Of a DNA stretch of 64,000 nt, positions 31,390-41,034 are shown in pieces. Source of the stretch: Hirsutella rhossiliensis (lineage: Eukaryota; Ascomycota; Sordariomycetes; Hypocreales; Ophiocordycipitaceae); the NCBI RefSeq assembly GCF_020360975.1, contig NW_025408671.1, positions 1,550,001-1,614,000 on the forward strand, given 5' to 3'. Made by a program: the position numbers and the translations under genes. The notes under the pieces were generated by a model. It worked only from the letters and a program-made list of their open reading frames with translations. It was not told where the DNA came from and ran no database searches. Positions within the stretch are counted from its first letter, which is position 1. Every line of letters starts with the position of its first letter.

Positions 31390-32280
31390 TCATCCTTTTG
31401 ACCCAGTGTTGCTTACATGCCGGGCACTTGTGTGACCCTCTGGGCCATTCCTAGTCCTCTGATCAGATGATCTTGGAGCGTTGTTTGCGTTGTTGACCCC
31501 TGGGGTCTTCTGAGGTTTCCCTTTCTTCCTGAATCCAACCTCCCTTTTAAAGTCGGCAATCAGGGTGCGCAAAGGGGTTGCTGGGAGTCCTGTTCTCTCC
31601 AGGAGTGCGTCCAGCAGCCTAATCGTCATGGGCCAGCTAGGGTCCCATTCTTCGGTCCCTTTGAGGAAGTCCTGACGAATCTTTGTGTCATTAATAGTCG
31701 AGACCGCTAGGTCTCTTGAATCCAGGATGACTTGGTCCAGCTGCTCTACCCAGGCCTTCCAGTCCCGGGTTCCTTTCTTGTTGATGATTTGATGATACCT
31801 TTCATCGATAAGGTTCTTTTCTTCCTCCGCTGAGGAGAACCTTCTGTTTGAGTTCTTTGATCTTGTCCCGGGGCGTCAGCTGTATCAGGGTCTCGCCCTG
31901 GAGCCCCTCACTGATGGACTTCTTGATCACCTCCTCGATCTGCATCATGGCTTTTCTCTAGCCTTGAAGCGGTCCAATTGATCCTGGAAGGTCTTCTCTT
32001 TGTACCTAAAGAGGTCCTTGGCATCTTGAAGCTTCTCATTGAAGTCTTCCCTTGCTGCCTTATACTTATTTTCTTCGTTGGGAAAGCTTCCTCGGTGGGG
32101 CCTCTGCCCTACCTTCTCGAGTAGCTCTTCCCAGCTAGGCCTCAGGGGCTCCTCGAGCACCACGGTCCCTTCTGGGTTAACGTACTCCCAGATGTGGTGC
32201 GTTTGAGCCCATGATTTGATACCCCTAATCCATGGGGTCCAGTCAAGGCTTTCCTTGAGTGCGGTGATGAAGGGATGCAC
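31390..32280 (-). pseudogene. Copia gag
   Basis: Frame 32280-31945 begins MHPFITALKESLDWTPWIRG (the start codon of this frame is GTG, so the true gag start is somewhat upstream or in another frame) and continues with WEYVNPEG and coiled coils. A cysteine-containing knuckle-like stretch (KCPACKQHWV) lies near 31400-31440 in another frame. Gag is present but broken. Confidence 0.65.
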
Positions 32281-32432
32281 GCGTCACGTTGACTCTGCGT
32301 AGTTGTGGGTGTTGCCCTGAATTTTGCTCTCTTCCTCGCGTCAACCCCAAGGGTGAAGGATATATGGTGCGTTGAGATTCGTGATAGCCTCACAGTTGGT
32401 AGAGGAATGCGAAGGATAAAGAGCACCGCAAA

Positions 32433-32445
32433 CCGGGCTCATAAC
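32433..32445 (-). other. Primer-binding site, iMet-tRNA anticodon arm type
   Basis: In element sense GTTATGAGCCCGG directly follows the 5' LTR. It is complementary to CCGGGCTCATAAC, the anticodon stem-loop of a fungal initiator tRNA-Met, implying a half-tRNA primer. Confidence 0.75.
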
Positions 32446-32731
32446 TCTCAGCAAGCTGAGAGCGCGGGCGGAAGGATAAGGGCAGGCACAATTGAGTCCA
32501 AACGATGATGCATGTTTTTATCTATCTGTGCGACATTGAGGGTATTTATACGAATAGATACCAATCTGGGACCCGTGGTGGCCCTGAATCAGTGCCAATT
32601 CCCGTGTATCCCGATTAGGGCAATGTTCCTCTACTGTATCGATACCTGACTCAAGTCCTTGTGTCTGACCTGCCTCTTTCACCGGAGTTTATACGTGTGC
32701 GGATTAGACCGTCAGTCTGCTCCCTCTGACA
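32446..32731 (-). repeat. 5' LTR of young Copia
   Basis: 286 bp, identical to the left LTR except for three homopolymer length differences. Followed by GGTGG (32732-32736). Confidence 0.94.
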
Positions 32732-32736
32732 GGTGG

Positions 32737-34054
32737 GGTCATGACAACTAACTATAAAAACATATTATAATTTATCGGGATTATAATAGTAAACTAAAGG
32801 GAAACTGAATTTTTTTTGGCCTTATATTTAATAATAATAGCTTTAACTTACCCTAAGTTAGTATATATTTCCTTTAAATAGGATATATCTAATACTAGAA
32901 AGGTATAATTATATAGGCAGCGGGGTAAGTTTCACCGCTAGCACTTACTAGGGTAATATATCTAGCTCTTAATCGGTATTAATATTAGCTTACTTTAAGT
33001 AATTAATTAAAGAAGTATTTACCTAAGACTAAATCTTTATTCGGCTAATACTAGTAAGTAGGTAGGGTACTATAACATCGCCCCTAGTATCTTATATATA
33101 CTATCTTTTATATTTTCCTTTACGGTAAATAATAATAATAAAAAATCTCTAGACTGCTCTAACTACGAAATGGCGTACTCGAGCGCCCGAGGTAGTAGGG
33201 GAGGGGTCCCCTTTAGGGAGGGGCCCTACTATAGGGGTTTATCCCCTACGCGAGGTGAGAGCGACGTATAAGACGAGTATAACTAAGGCGTAATACGGCT
33301 AATTTAACGATGGGATTTTAAGAGACTCTTAGCCGAATAGAGATTTAGTCTTAGGCAAATAGTAATACTTAATTAGAGGCATTAGGTCGATTCTTAATAA
33401 CTTTATTGTACTTTAAAGGCTCCTTAAAATTTTCCTTTGCGTCCTTACCCCGCCTTCAACCCCAGCCGTGTTATAACGGGGTAAAATGGCGTCCAAGCAG
33501 GCACACTATCGGGAGCCAGCCTTATCTTCTCAATAGACCTATCAGCGCGAAAATGCGAAAACCAAACTGAATACTCCAGTCCCGTTCCTCAAGGCATTGG
33601 CGGATCCTGGAAGGGGCCGGTCTCCTGTTCCATGCAACGAATACGAGAACCTGTACCCGTCCGTGTTAGACATGATGTGGCTGACGAATGAATCAGCCAC
33701 ACGGCGTCCGTTAGGCGGCGTCCGTAGCAAAGTGGTTCGGCGCGCATTGTCATTGCCTATTTTTCAAGCCGATATTATTACTGAATACTTTAATTGAACT
33801 GTGTAAGTACAAGCAATAATTAGTTATAAAAGAATAAAGTTAACGAAGTTACTCAATGGCAGGCAGGAGCACTTCTACACTAGATTTATAAGTTATGTAA
33901 AGGTGTTTTTATTGCTAGCTCTAGTATTTATAAAACGTCCCGGATTTCCCACGTTCTTCTTTGGAGGGGCAAAGCAAGTAACACCTGGGATTTCCCATAG
34001 TGCACTTTAGCCCGTTAAACAATGTGGTGAATACCTAATAAAAGGGACCTCTAT
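32737..34054. other. AT-rich RIP-affected relic and spacer
   Basis: 32740-33440 is TpA-rich and poor in CpA/TpG, an old RIP-mutated repeat, and contains an inverted repeat (next entry). 33440-34054 has normal composition with short frames only; none is recognisable. Confidence 0.5.
33016..33361. repeat. MITE-like inverted repeat
   Basis: A 33-nt arm at 33016-33048 (TATTTACCTAAGACTAAATC and on) is the reverse complement of 33329-33361 at 31 of 33 positions, and both mismatches are transitions. The 280-bp spacer carries GC-rich blocks (GGGAGGGGTCCCC). Weaker complementarity continues outward, for example GCGGGGTAAG near 32923 against CTTACCCCGC near 33445. This looks like a short non-autonomous DNA element or a larger imperfect palindrome, partly RIP-mutated. 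Confidence 0.55.
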
Positions 34055-34375
34055 TTACGATCCCCATCTATCCTTAACGCCACTCGTACCGAATTCCTTA
34101 TTCACCCCCGAGAGACCTTCTTTCTGAGCAGTCTGCCACCAGTGCTTGTCGCCACCCGCAGATGTTCCCGCTTTGGGAGTTTGTGGCTGGGGAGGCTGCT
34201 TGGGAGGCTGCTTGGGAGGCTGTTTGGGTGGTTGGGGAACACTCGCTTTAGACCTATGACTAGGTGTGATCCTACTATTGCCGATCCCGCGAACGGGCGC
34301 TGCTTCGCAACCGCTAGGCGTGAGAAGAAGAAGGATGGCAGATGAGGCCATAATAGCGAAGAGTCCGTACTTCAT
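34055..34375 (-). CDS. Small secreted proline-rich protein with KQPP repeats
   Basis: 106 residues from the ATG at 34375. I chose it over the longer frame because it opens into a signal peptide (MKYGLFAIMASSAILLLLTP, cleaved near SGCEAA) and because a TATA-like TATATAAA (34581-34574) lies about 200 bp upstream. The mature part has three KQPP units followed by PQPQTPKAG and a Gly/Ser/Lys-rich tail with two adjacent Trp. No cysteine is in the mature protein. Function unknown; it could be a cell-wall or secreted peptide. The leader between the TATA box and the ATG contains a 51-bp tandem duplication. Confidence 0.65.
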   Translation of the reverse strand: MKYGLFAIMASSAILLLLTPSGCEAAPVRGIGNSRITPSHRSKASVPQPPKQPPKQPPKQPPQPQTPKAGTSAGGDKHWWQTAQKEGLSGVNKEFGTSGVKDRWGS

Positions 34376-34463
34376 GGTTATGGTTATGAGAGTTTTGTTG
34401 AGGTACTGATAAAGAGATGTGTATAGAGTTGCACTGAGGATAGATTGTCCGAGGTTTGCTTGG

Positions 34464-34565
34464 AATTGCTGCGTTGTGAGGCTATAACTTGTCTGAGGAT
34501 TCTTAGGGGGTGGCAATTGCTGCGTTGTGAGGCTATAACTTGTCTGAGGATTCTTAGGGGGTGGC
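34464..34565. repeat. Perfect 51-bp tandem duplication
   Basis: Two identical 51-bp units, 34464-34514 and 34515-34565. On the minus strand each carries CCACCCCCTAAG, which includes a CCCCT core like the yeast stress-response element. They lie between the TATA-like box and the ATG of the proline-rich secreted protein, thus probably in its 5' leader. Confidence 0.9.
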
Positions 34566-34573
34566 AATGGTGG

Positions 34574-34581
34574 TTTATATA
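34574..34581 (-). promoter_or_regulatory. TATA-like box
   Basis: TATATAAA on the minus strand, about 200 bp upstream of the ATG at 34375. Confidence 0.45.
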
Positions 34582-35971
34582 CAGCTCCTGACCGCGTCTT
34601 CGCTGCGCCGTCCTTCAGATTGACTCTGGGAAGTCCATACGAGCAAGCACTCCACCAGGTCCAGCCCAACAAACAAAAAGACGCCTAGATTCCCAATCTC
34701 TCGCATGATGAATGATTTAGTCGATTCAGGCGCGCCGGCATGTTTTTCCTTGACTCGAAACACATGTGCTCAAGGTCTACGATCTTGAATGTGCCGGGGA
34801 CGGGGCAGTGGTGGACGGCATGGCGAGTCGCAGCAAATGATCAATCTGGCATCGCATGATTTGCATTATATTAACTTACGACTCTCCGTACGGCTGAGGC
34901 CTTCGAGATATCGTGGCAGCTGGTCAGGCATCATGGTGTGGACATGAGAAGATGAATTATGGGGGTTGCGATGTCTTTATGCACACTGACTGAGACGTTG
35001 ATCTTGGCACCGCACGCCTCGCCGTGCCAACGAGGAAGGCTGCTGTGAAGCGTTACGACCCAGCGTGCCTGACCTTCCCCGATCAAGTGGTTTGTTTGTT
35101 CGACGTGACTGCCTCTTTCACGAGGGAGACACAGTCGCGGCTTAGTTGAACGGACAATTGTCAAGCTGGGAAAACGCTCCACGAACGATCAAAAGCTAGG
35201 ACGCTCCAGTGGCTGTGCGAACGACATGAATTATTCGACAATAAGCTTCCCCCCTCCCCTTGGCCTTATACATCTGGGGTACGGAACATCTCTCGCCGAT
35301 TCGTCCCCGCCAGCGCATTGGGGCATGCCATAGAAGAGTCGAGTCAGATTCTTCGGCGCTAACGCACAAGTCGGAAAACCCAGGAATGGTGCCTTGAATG
35401 TACAAATGGCTCACGAGCATGGCGCCAGCAAGCAAGGCCTGACATGGGTGGGCAGGCTATCAAGTGTTGTATCCAGGATGATGGACGAGCACGTCCAGTC
35501 CTGGTCATCTACTGCTTCTGCCATAGCGGATATGTTCTAATCTGAACTAATAAATGTGGCACTAATGGGCTATGCCTGACTACTTGCCTCCATGATCACT
35601 AAACTGACCGTAGGGCCCACACCCCAGACTTTCCAAACCGAACGGCTGGTATTAATCATGCACTCCAGTGGATCTAAGGTCGTGTCTCTAGGCTGGCTAT
35701 GCATTAGCGTACTTCTTGGCAGTGGCACGACCAACGGCTCCGCCACCATCATGCACTCGAGGCAACAAATATCGTCAGCCGCTTAGACCCTGGACCACCA
35801 CTCCGTATTCAGAGGAGTCGACTCAGAGGCGGCGCATGGCGCGGAGGATATGACCGCGCCACGTGATCACGATCAGGAAGACTTAGAGAGCCCATATCAT
35901 GGAGCTCGCAGCATCTTGTCGGCATACCCATAACCTACTTGTCACTCCTTGGCCCCCTTTACCATTCCAAA
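34582..35971. other. Intergenic region
   Basis: 1.4 kb with normal base composition. Minus-strand frames of 79-83 residues at 34931-35182 and 35196-35435 have no recognisable features. It presumably holds promoters for the proline-rich peptide (minus) and the CBM20 protein (plus). Confidence 0.35.
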
Positions 35972-38311
35972 ATGTTGCTCAGTGCCATCCTCTCTTCCTC
36001 GCTTGCCGTTTCCGCCATTGCTCTGGACGTGGATGCTCTGGCTAGGGATCGCATAAATCGACTGCAAAAAGGTTACAAAATCGACGACAAGAACCCCCCG
36101 GCCTCACCAGACGGCAGGACATTAGACCTCAATTCTCCTCCCAAAGTCAATGTCTATATTGAACGCTACATAGAGCATAGTTACATCAACACTGGCAACA
36201 CCAGCGACACGTTCTCCATCTCTGAGTCAACGGCAACCTTTAGGGATGTTACAGATGGCTCGAGCATTACGGCCCAGACGACAAGATCCGGTTCTGCAAA
36301 CTTGGGGCCCTTGTCCTTTTCCATCTCAAAAAGCACCTCTCGCTCCGACGAAACTTCCAAAGGCGCGGCGTCATACAAGATTGCCATCCAAAAGCGAGAA
36401 GAGACCTGTGACGGCTTCCATGAATGTCGTTTTGAGTCCTGGACTTATCATGTTGAGATTGTCGGATATTGCGATGGATCTCCCTGCAAGATACGCGCCC
36501 CGATTACAAGAGAAGACGGAAACCCAGATACCAGTATCATATACATTCCTGAAGAGTTGCCCGAGGCCCAAGCCCTCGGAGCGAACGACCGTCGCGCTGT
36601 GAGTTCTATTCGAGAACGGCTTCAGTCTGAACTGGCACGCAAGTACTGCGTCAACTGGGACAAACCTCCTGAGCGAGATCATATCGAACGCACTATAGAT
36701 GCATGGAGAAGCGTCACAGAAAGACCGTTGAGGCTTCTGAACAAATCTCTTGATGTTACGGTATCTACTCAAAAGTCTGCCCAAGGCCGTGGGCACTCCT
36801 CCATCGACTCCCGTGACTCCCCTTTGACAACCGACCAAACAGTGTTGACAGTGGGGACCTCTACGGAAGGCTGGACGGTCGGGGCGCAGACGTCTCACTC
36901 TTTCGACTTGTCTTACAACCGACCATCAAACAACCCGCTCCGCGATGTTGGCGGCAGGGCCGGCGTAGAGATCTCAAATTCGATACAGAAAAGCAAACAA
37001 ATTACCGACGGAAAATGGACGTCAAAGGGCTTTGGGGTGTCCACGACTTGCAAGGCCGGCTATCACTGCCACTTTGAGGCCTGGGCCTTTGTTATCCACG
37101 TTTCTGGCATCTGCCGAAAACTCGATTCATTTCCCAACGGCAAACCAACTGATTTCCAGCGCCCCTGTCAGTTGGATATTCCGATTCTCAACGAGGCCGG
37201 GGAACCACACACCCGGCTCCTCAGCATTTCTGAGAAGGTGGACGATGGCGAGAGCGAAGAGAGCCCCGAGAGCGAGCAGGAGAACCCCCAAGCCGGCAAA
37301 CCCAGCGACATGAACAAAGTCCCGAAAGCTCTCGGGAAGGAAGGCGACTACTGCTTGCTCGACACTTACGAATATTATAGGCCAACGGACAAGATGTATC
37401 TCAACTGGACGACGGACAATTTCGAGGAGCGGCCCAACGCACCCGATCCGGAAAATCTTGAAAATTGCAAGTACAGGGTGCCTGAAGAACCTCCAGCAAC
37501 AGGAAAGCAGTGTTATGACAACGAAATTCGGGTGGGAACTCCAACTCAAAATAATGAGGAAAACGGTACGGAGACAGCTACACCCGACACGATGCAGGTG
37601 CCCAAGCTTGAGGACATCCATGGCGACTGGTGCGTCCTCGATAACAACAAACTTTACGATCCAGTGGACGACGTGTGGTGGACGCAAGAGGGCGGTCCGG
37701 GGGTTAAAAGGCCCGAGGCTTTGAAGCCGTCAGACGAAGACATTAAAGAGTGCACCGAAAGAATAAAGGCGGCTAAGAGAAAGACGCGTGCCGAATATAA
37801 GCGAGTAGTTAGGGATAAGTGCATCCTTAACACTGGCGAGGCCTACGACCCAAAAACCAAGAAATGGTTCGCCGGGCCATCTGATGAAGGGGAACTGCGG
37901 TCTGACGCAGAGGAGCCGCTTGGCCTTGAAAAGTGTCTCGAGGCGATCAAGCCCAACGGAGTCGAACCCGAATCTGGTCCGCAGGCCAAGGGTGGCGACT
38001 GCAAGGTGGAATTCAACGTCCTCGCGACGACCGTGTTCGGCGACACTATCAAGATTGTTGGCAGCAACGACGACTTGAAAAATTGGAAGACGGAGGAAGC
38101 TATATCATTGCATACTGCTCCCGAGGACTACACCCCCGAAAGGCCTCTATGGAAGGGATCCGTGTCTCTCAAGCCAAGGGACGAGATTGAGTACAAGTAC
38201 ATCAAGGTTAAAGAGGACGGTAGGGTAGAGTGGGAGAAGGATTCTAACCGAAAGTTCCGGGTCCCAGATAGCTGTGAAACAGCGCTTGTTCGAGAAGATA
38301 AGTGGCAATAG
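35972..38311 (+). CDS. Secreted modular protein: duplicated beta module, three Cys repeats, CBM20
   Basis: Intronless, 779 residues from the ATG at 35972 (context ccaaaATG), which opens into a signal peptide (MLLSAILSSSLAVSAIA). Residues about 56-190 and 258-420 are two diverged copies of one module. Both end in a cysteine motif: C-DGFHECRFESWTYHVEIVG-YC in the first and C-KAGYHCHFEAWAFVIHVSG-IC in the second. Each has a Ser/Thr-rich stretch of alternating hydrophobic strands before it. Three cysteine repeats of about 40-45 residues follow, opening YCLLDTYEYYRPTDK (460), WCVLDNNKLYDPVDD (553) and KCILNTGEAYDPKTK (616), each closed by a second Cys. The C-terminus (676-768) is a clear CBM20 starch-binding domain: EFNVLATTVFGDTIKIVGS, LKNW, PLWKGSVSL, YKYIKV and EWEKDSNRKF. 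No amylase or other catalytic domain is present. The alternating strands with EGWTVGAQTS recall aerolysin/ETX-MTX2 pore-forming folds; this is only an impression. Confidence 0.85.
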   Translation: MLLSAILSSSLAVSAIALDVDALARDRINRLQKGYKIDDKNPPASPDGRTLDLNSPPKVNVYIERYIEHSYINTGNTSDTFSISESTATFRDVTDGSSITAQTTRSGSANLGPLSFSISKSTSRSDETSKGAASYKIAIQKREETCDGFHECRFESWTYHVEIVGYCDGSPCKIRAPITREDGNPDTSIIYIPEELPEAQALGANDRRAVSSIRERLQSELARKYCVNWDKPPERDHIERTIDAWRSVTERPLRLLNKSLDVTVSTQKSAQGRGHSSIDSRDSPLTTDQTVLTVGTSTEGWTVGAQTSHSFDLSYNRPSNNPLRDVGGRAGVEISNSIQKSKQITDGKWTSKGFGVSTTCKAGYHCHFEAWAFVIHVSGICRKLDSFPNGKPTDFQRPCQLDIPILNEAGEPHTRLLSISEKVDDGESEESPESEQENPQAGKPSDMNKVPKALGKEGDYCLLDTYEYYRPTDKMYLNWTTDNFEERPNAPDPENLENCKYRVPEEPPATGKQCYDNEIRVGTPTQNNEENGTETATPDTMQVPKLEDIHGDWCVLDNNKLYDPVDDVWWTQEGGPGVKRPEALKPSDEDIKECTERIKAAKRKTRAEYKRVVRDKCILNTGEAYDPKTKKWFAGPSDEGELRSDAEEPLGLEKCLEAIKPNGVEPESGPQAKGGDCKVEFNVLATTVFGDTIKIVGSNDDLKNWKTEEAISLHTAPEDYTPERPLWKGSVSLKPRDEIEYKYIKVKEDGRVEWEKDSNRKFRVPDSCETALVREDKWQ

Positions 38312-39919
38312 GGTCTATAGATAAAGCTGCTAGGGTCCCGATAAAGCGTTTAAGGCGAGGCTTGGGAAGCGCCTAAGGGGAGACGACAGACTTCTTGACA
38401 AGCAGTCAGTTATAGACAGTGCTCCCAACGGTGCAACAAGCGCGTGCAGCCCCCCTAAACAGCCCGTTCGGTGCGTGTGACTCGACCTATTAGTAGGGAG
38501 GAAACTGTTTATATAAGGTTAGAGAGATCTTTCTCTTTAAGAGAAGGCCTTTTTCTTTCTCCTTCTTTAGTCTTTAACTTATCTTAGGCCTTGGGATTCT
38601 AGCGAAGTAGCATGCATGATGGGGTATTAAGCATACAATATGTAGCTAGATGTGTTATGCTTACTTTCTTTGATTCATCTAACCTGACTAAGTTGGTATG
38701 CTTCAATGTTCCACATGCTACTTCTGTCGCTATGAGTATTCTTTTAGATAGGCGAGCCGATCGGCCTTCGCTCCTGCATATATCTAGGCTGCCTTGATCC
38801 CCTTTGGACATGCTTTGCCATGGGCGTGGGCTTCCCCACGCGACGAGCCAGGCCCGCGCTTGGACAAGTTGCTTCTCCAATAATTGTCTGCCAAATCGGC
38901 TCGCAAAGCATGATTCTGCGCGACCAGTGAAACCGTTTTTGTGAAGAACGGCCCCGTTCCTTTAGATGTAACAACCGAGGAGCGCAGGGATCCTATAAGC
39001 GATAGTTGCGGCACGCTTGTATAGTAGCCCCGAGACCTTGGTGATGCATTCGACTGGACTCCGATCGACTTAGAGCTGAGCACCGCCACCAAGCGAGTAT
39101 TCTTATTGACCCGCTCTTTGAAAACGGTGCTTGGCAGCTGCATCTCCAGCATCTGTCCCCCGTAGCTCTCCGTTATTTGTTCTGGCGCCTTCTTAGCCTC
39201 CTCACCTAACTTAGCCTAGGTTTAAATGGCCATTCCCCTCTTTGCGTGACCTTCCTAGGCGGCATGTTGGTTCTCTTTTTAGGAAACTGGCATCTAGTTT
39301 GTGCATGTTGCTTGCAGGATGTCAGGTCGCGCGAACCTTTTAAGGAGGCTCGCCCTAGGCACCTATGCACAACTCCCTCCGCACGCACCACCTCGCCGGA
39401 GCAAAGTCCGCAATTCCTTCGAGTCTGCTGTGAGTATGTCCGTGACCAACCTCCGTTTCCCCGTCGACGGCACACGATGTCTCCCCAGTCAACCCTGCAG
39501 CAAGTTGCAGCAACGGAAATACAGATGGGCCATGGCCAGCAAGGCAACCACCATGGCGTGCGAGGGCTGCGTCAGGCAACTCGATTCAACTATCCGTCGA
39601 GAGAGATAATCCATCATTATTATCCCAAAAAATTTCTGCCTCCTTCATTCGCAGAAGTGGGGCGGATATTCCATCAGGATGGATCGCACGTGAGGGGATG
39701 GGGAGGCAGGGCCGCAGGGGGCGCTTGGAAGTCGTCGACGAATCCACCCGCCGCAACCTCGGCTCATACATGATCAGTTCATCATCACGCCTGACTCTAC
39801 AAGCTTGCGGCATCTGATTCGCGAGAAGAAGGAATCGGGATTAAACGAAGCGTCCAGGCCCCGAGCAGCCCGGTACAGGCCATTAGCAATCGCCCCAAGC
39901 GATCCAGCCCACGACCAAA
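38312..39919. other. Intergenic region with possible transposase-like relic
   Basis: 1.6 kb. A minus-strand frame at 39152-38784 contains SLVAQNHALRADLADNYW and LSKRGPG, which has the flavour of the C-terminal coiled region of pogo/Fot-like transposases; I would not rely on it. A plus-strand frame at 39301-39609 is unrecognised. 38490-38580 is pyrimidine-rich and TpA-rich. Confidence 0.3.
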
Positions 39920-40708
39920 ATGCCAGACAACCGCGGCAGCAACCCCTCTCTCAGCCTCACGCCCCTCAACCGCGTCATCTGCCCAGCACTCAATCTCATC
40001 CCGCCCAGAACCCCGCCGCGCCTCTTCGACTCGGCCGTGCAGCACTTTACCTCGATCCCCTGGTGCGCCGACCTATTGCTAAACGCTCCCTCCGCCGCCA
40101 CCGCCGCCGCCGTCGCCTCCGCCGTCGCCTCCGCCGCCTCCTCCCACCGCCAACCCAACCCCTCGGCCGCCATCGCCGCCAGCAAAGGCACAGAAAGCCC
40201 CGTCATCCCCTTTATCCCGCAGTGCTTCAACCCCGCCTCGGACCGCCACGACCAATTCGTCGGCTCCACGCTCGCAAACGCCCCTCGCGCCCTGCGGCAC
40301 ATGCTGTGCCTCTTCCGCCCCGACGATGCCCACCACCTGCGCGACCCGTCCCGCCCCGTCGCCCGCGTCTCCGCCCTCTTCTCCTTTGGCGATGGCCTGT
40401 CCGGCTACGAGGGCCTGCTGCACGGCGGCATGGCCGCCACCATGATGGACGAGACGCTCGGCACCATCAACGAGCTCAACAAGGCCCTCGCCAAGGCTGA
40501 CGCCCTGTTCGACGCATCCAGCGTCACCGCCTCGCTCAACATTACCTTTCGCCGCCCTATCCCCGTCCAGGGAGAGGTCTGTGTCACGGCCTGGGTCGAG
40601 AGCATTCAGGGCCGAAAGACAAATATGAAGTGTGAGCTGACCGGGCCGGACGGCAAGGTTCTGGCATCCGCCACGAGCACCTGGGTTGCTCTCAAATCAA
40701 ACATGTAA
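39920..40708 (+). CDS. Hotdog-fold acyl-CoA thioesterase (PaaI/THEM-like)
   Basis: Intronless, 262 residues, ATG at 39920 in a good context (ccaaaATGcc). The C-terminal half (about 145-258) is a hotdog thioesterase domain with YEGLLHGGMAATMMDETLG (163-181), containing the HGG motif and the acidic catalytic position, followed by NITFRRPIPVQGEVCVTAW and the final strand ASATSTWVAL. Such enzymes hydrolyse acyl-CoA thioesters; the substrate is unknown. The N-terminal half has an alanine-rich stretch (about 55-90) that looks like a lineage-specific spacer. Base composition is very GC-rich, unlike the repeat blocks. It runs convergently with the C2-domain gene and their stops are about 330 bp apart. 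Confidence 0.88.
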   Translation: MPDNRGSNPSLSLTPLNRVICPALNLIPPRTPPRLFDSAVQHFTSIPWCADLLLNAPSAATAAAVASAVASAASSHRQPNPSAAIAASKGTESPVIPFIPQCFNPASDRHDQFVGSTLANAPRALRHMLCLFRPDDAHHLRDPSRPVARVSALFSFGDGLSGYEGLLHGGMAATMMDETLGTINELNKALAKADALFDASSVTASLNITFRRPIPVQGEVCVTAWVESIQGRKTNMKCELTGPDGKVLASATSTWVALKSNM

Positions 40709-41034
40709 GGTAGACGAGCCGTGCCAGCGCAAGCTGAACCAGGCACGTAGGTTGTGATTGCTGCCGAGCCCCATCGGCCCTTTTTCAAACGCCGAGAGCC
40801 TGATCTTCAGCCGGCCCTCAACTCTCGCGTCTCGCCAAAGCCAGTGAATTCGCGGCACAGGTGAGCAGAGGCGTGATCAGACAAGGCCCAGTGGAGCCGC
40901 CCATGGATATACATTGGAGCCAGAGCACATTGCAAACACAGTCGCCATTACACCACGGCCTGCTAGGACTGGCATACCGTGTCATAAAAAAAGGAAAAAC
41001 CAGCAGCTAAAAGAGAGTAGAGTCGTGGTCCTCG
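40709..41034. other. Convergent 3' intergenic region
   Basis: Shared terminator region of the thioesterase and C2 genes. It includes an A-rich run at 40984-41010. No gene seen. Confidence 0.35.

Larger units (their letters stand above)
26974..32731 (-). mobile_element. Young Ty1/Copia LTR retrotransposon
   Basis: 5,758-bp element on the minus strand with LTRs of 288 and 286 bp and a perfect GGTGG duplication. Coding order is gag, protease (DSGA), integrase, reverse transcriptase, RNase H, the Copia order. The LTRs differ only in three homopolymer runs and show no substitution, so the insertion is recent. It shares primer-site type and polypurine tract with the RIP-degraded Copia at 3684-10706, and the integrases align, so they are related families. 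There is no RIP signature. The reading frame changes several times. Confidence 0.95.

Noticed and set aside
38784..39152. Possible pogo/Fot-like transposase C-terminus
   Set aside because: Only a vague similarity of a coiled region; no DDE catalytic part nearby and no inverted repeats.
39805..40500. 231-codon arginine/proline-rich plus-strand frame
   Set aside because: Alternative frame of the GC-rich thioesterase gene; low-complexity translation.
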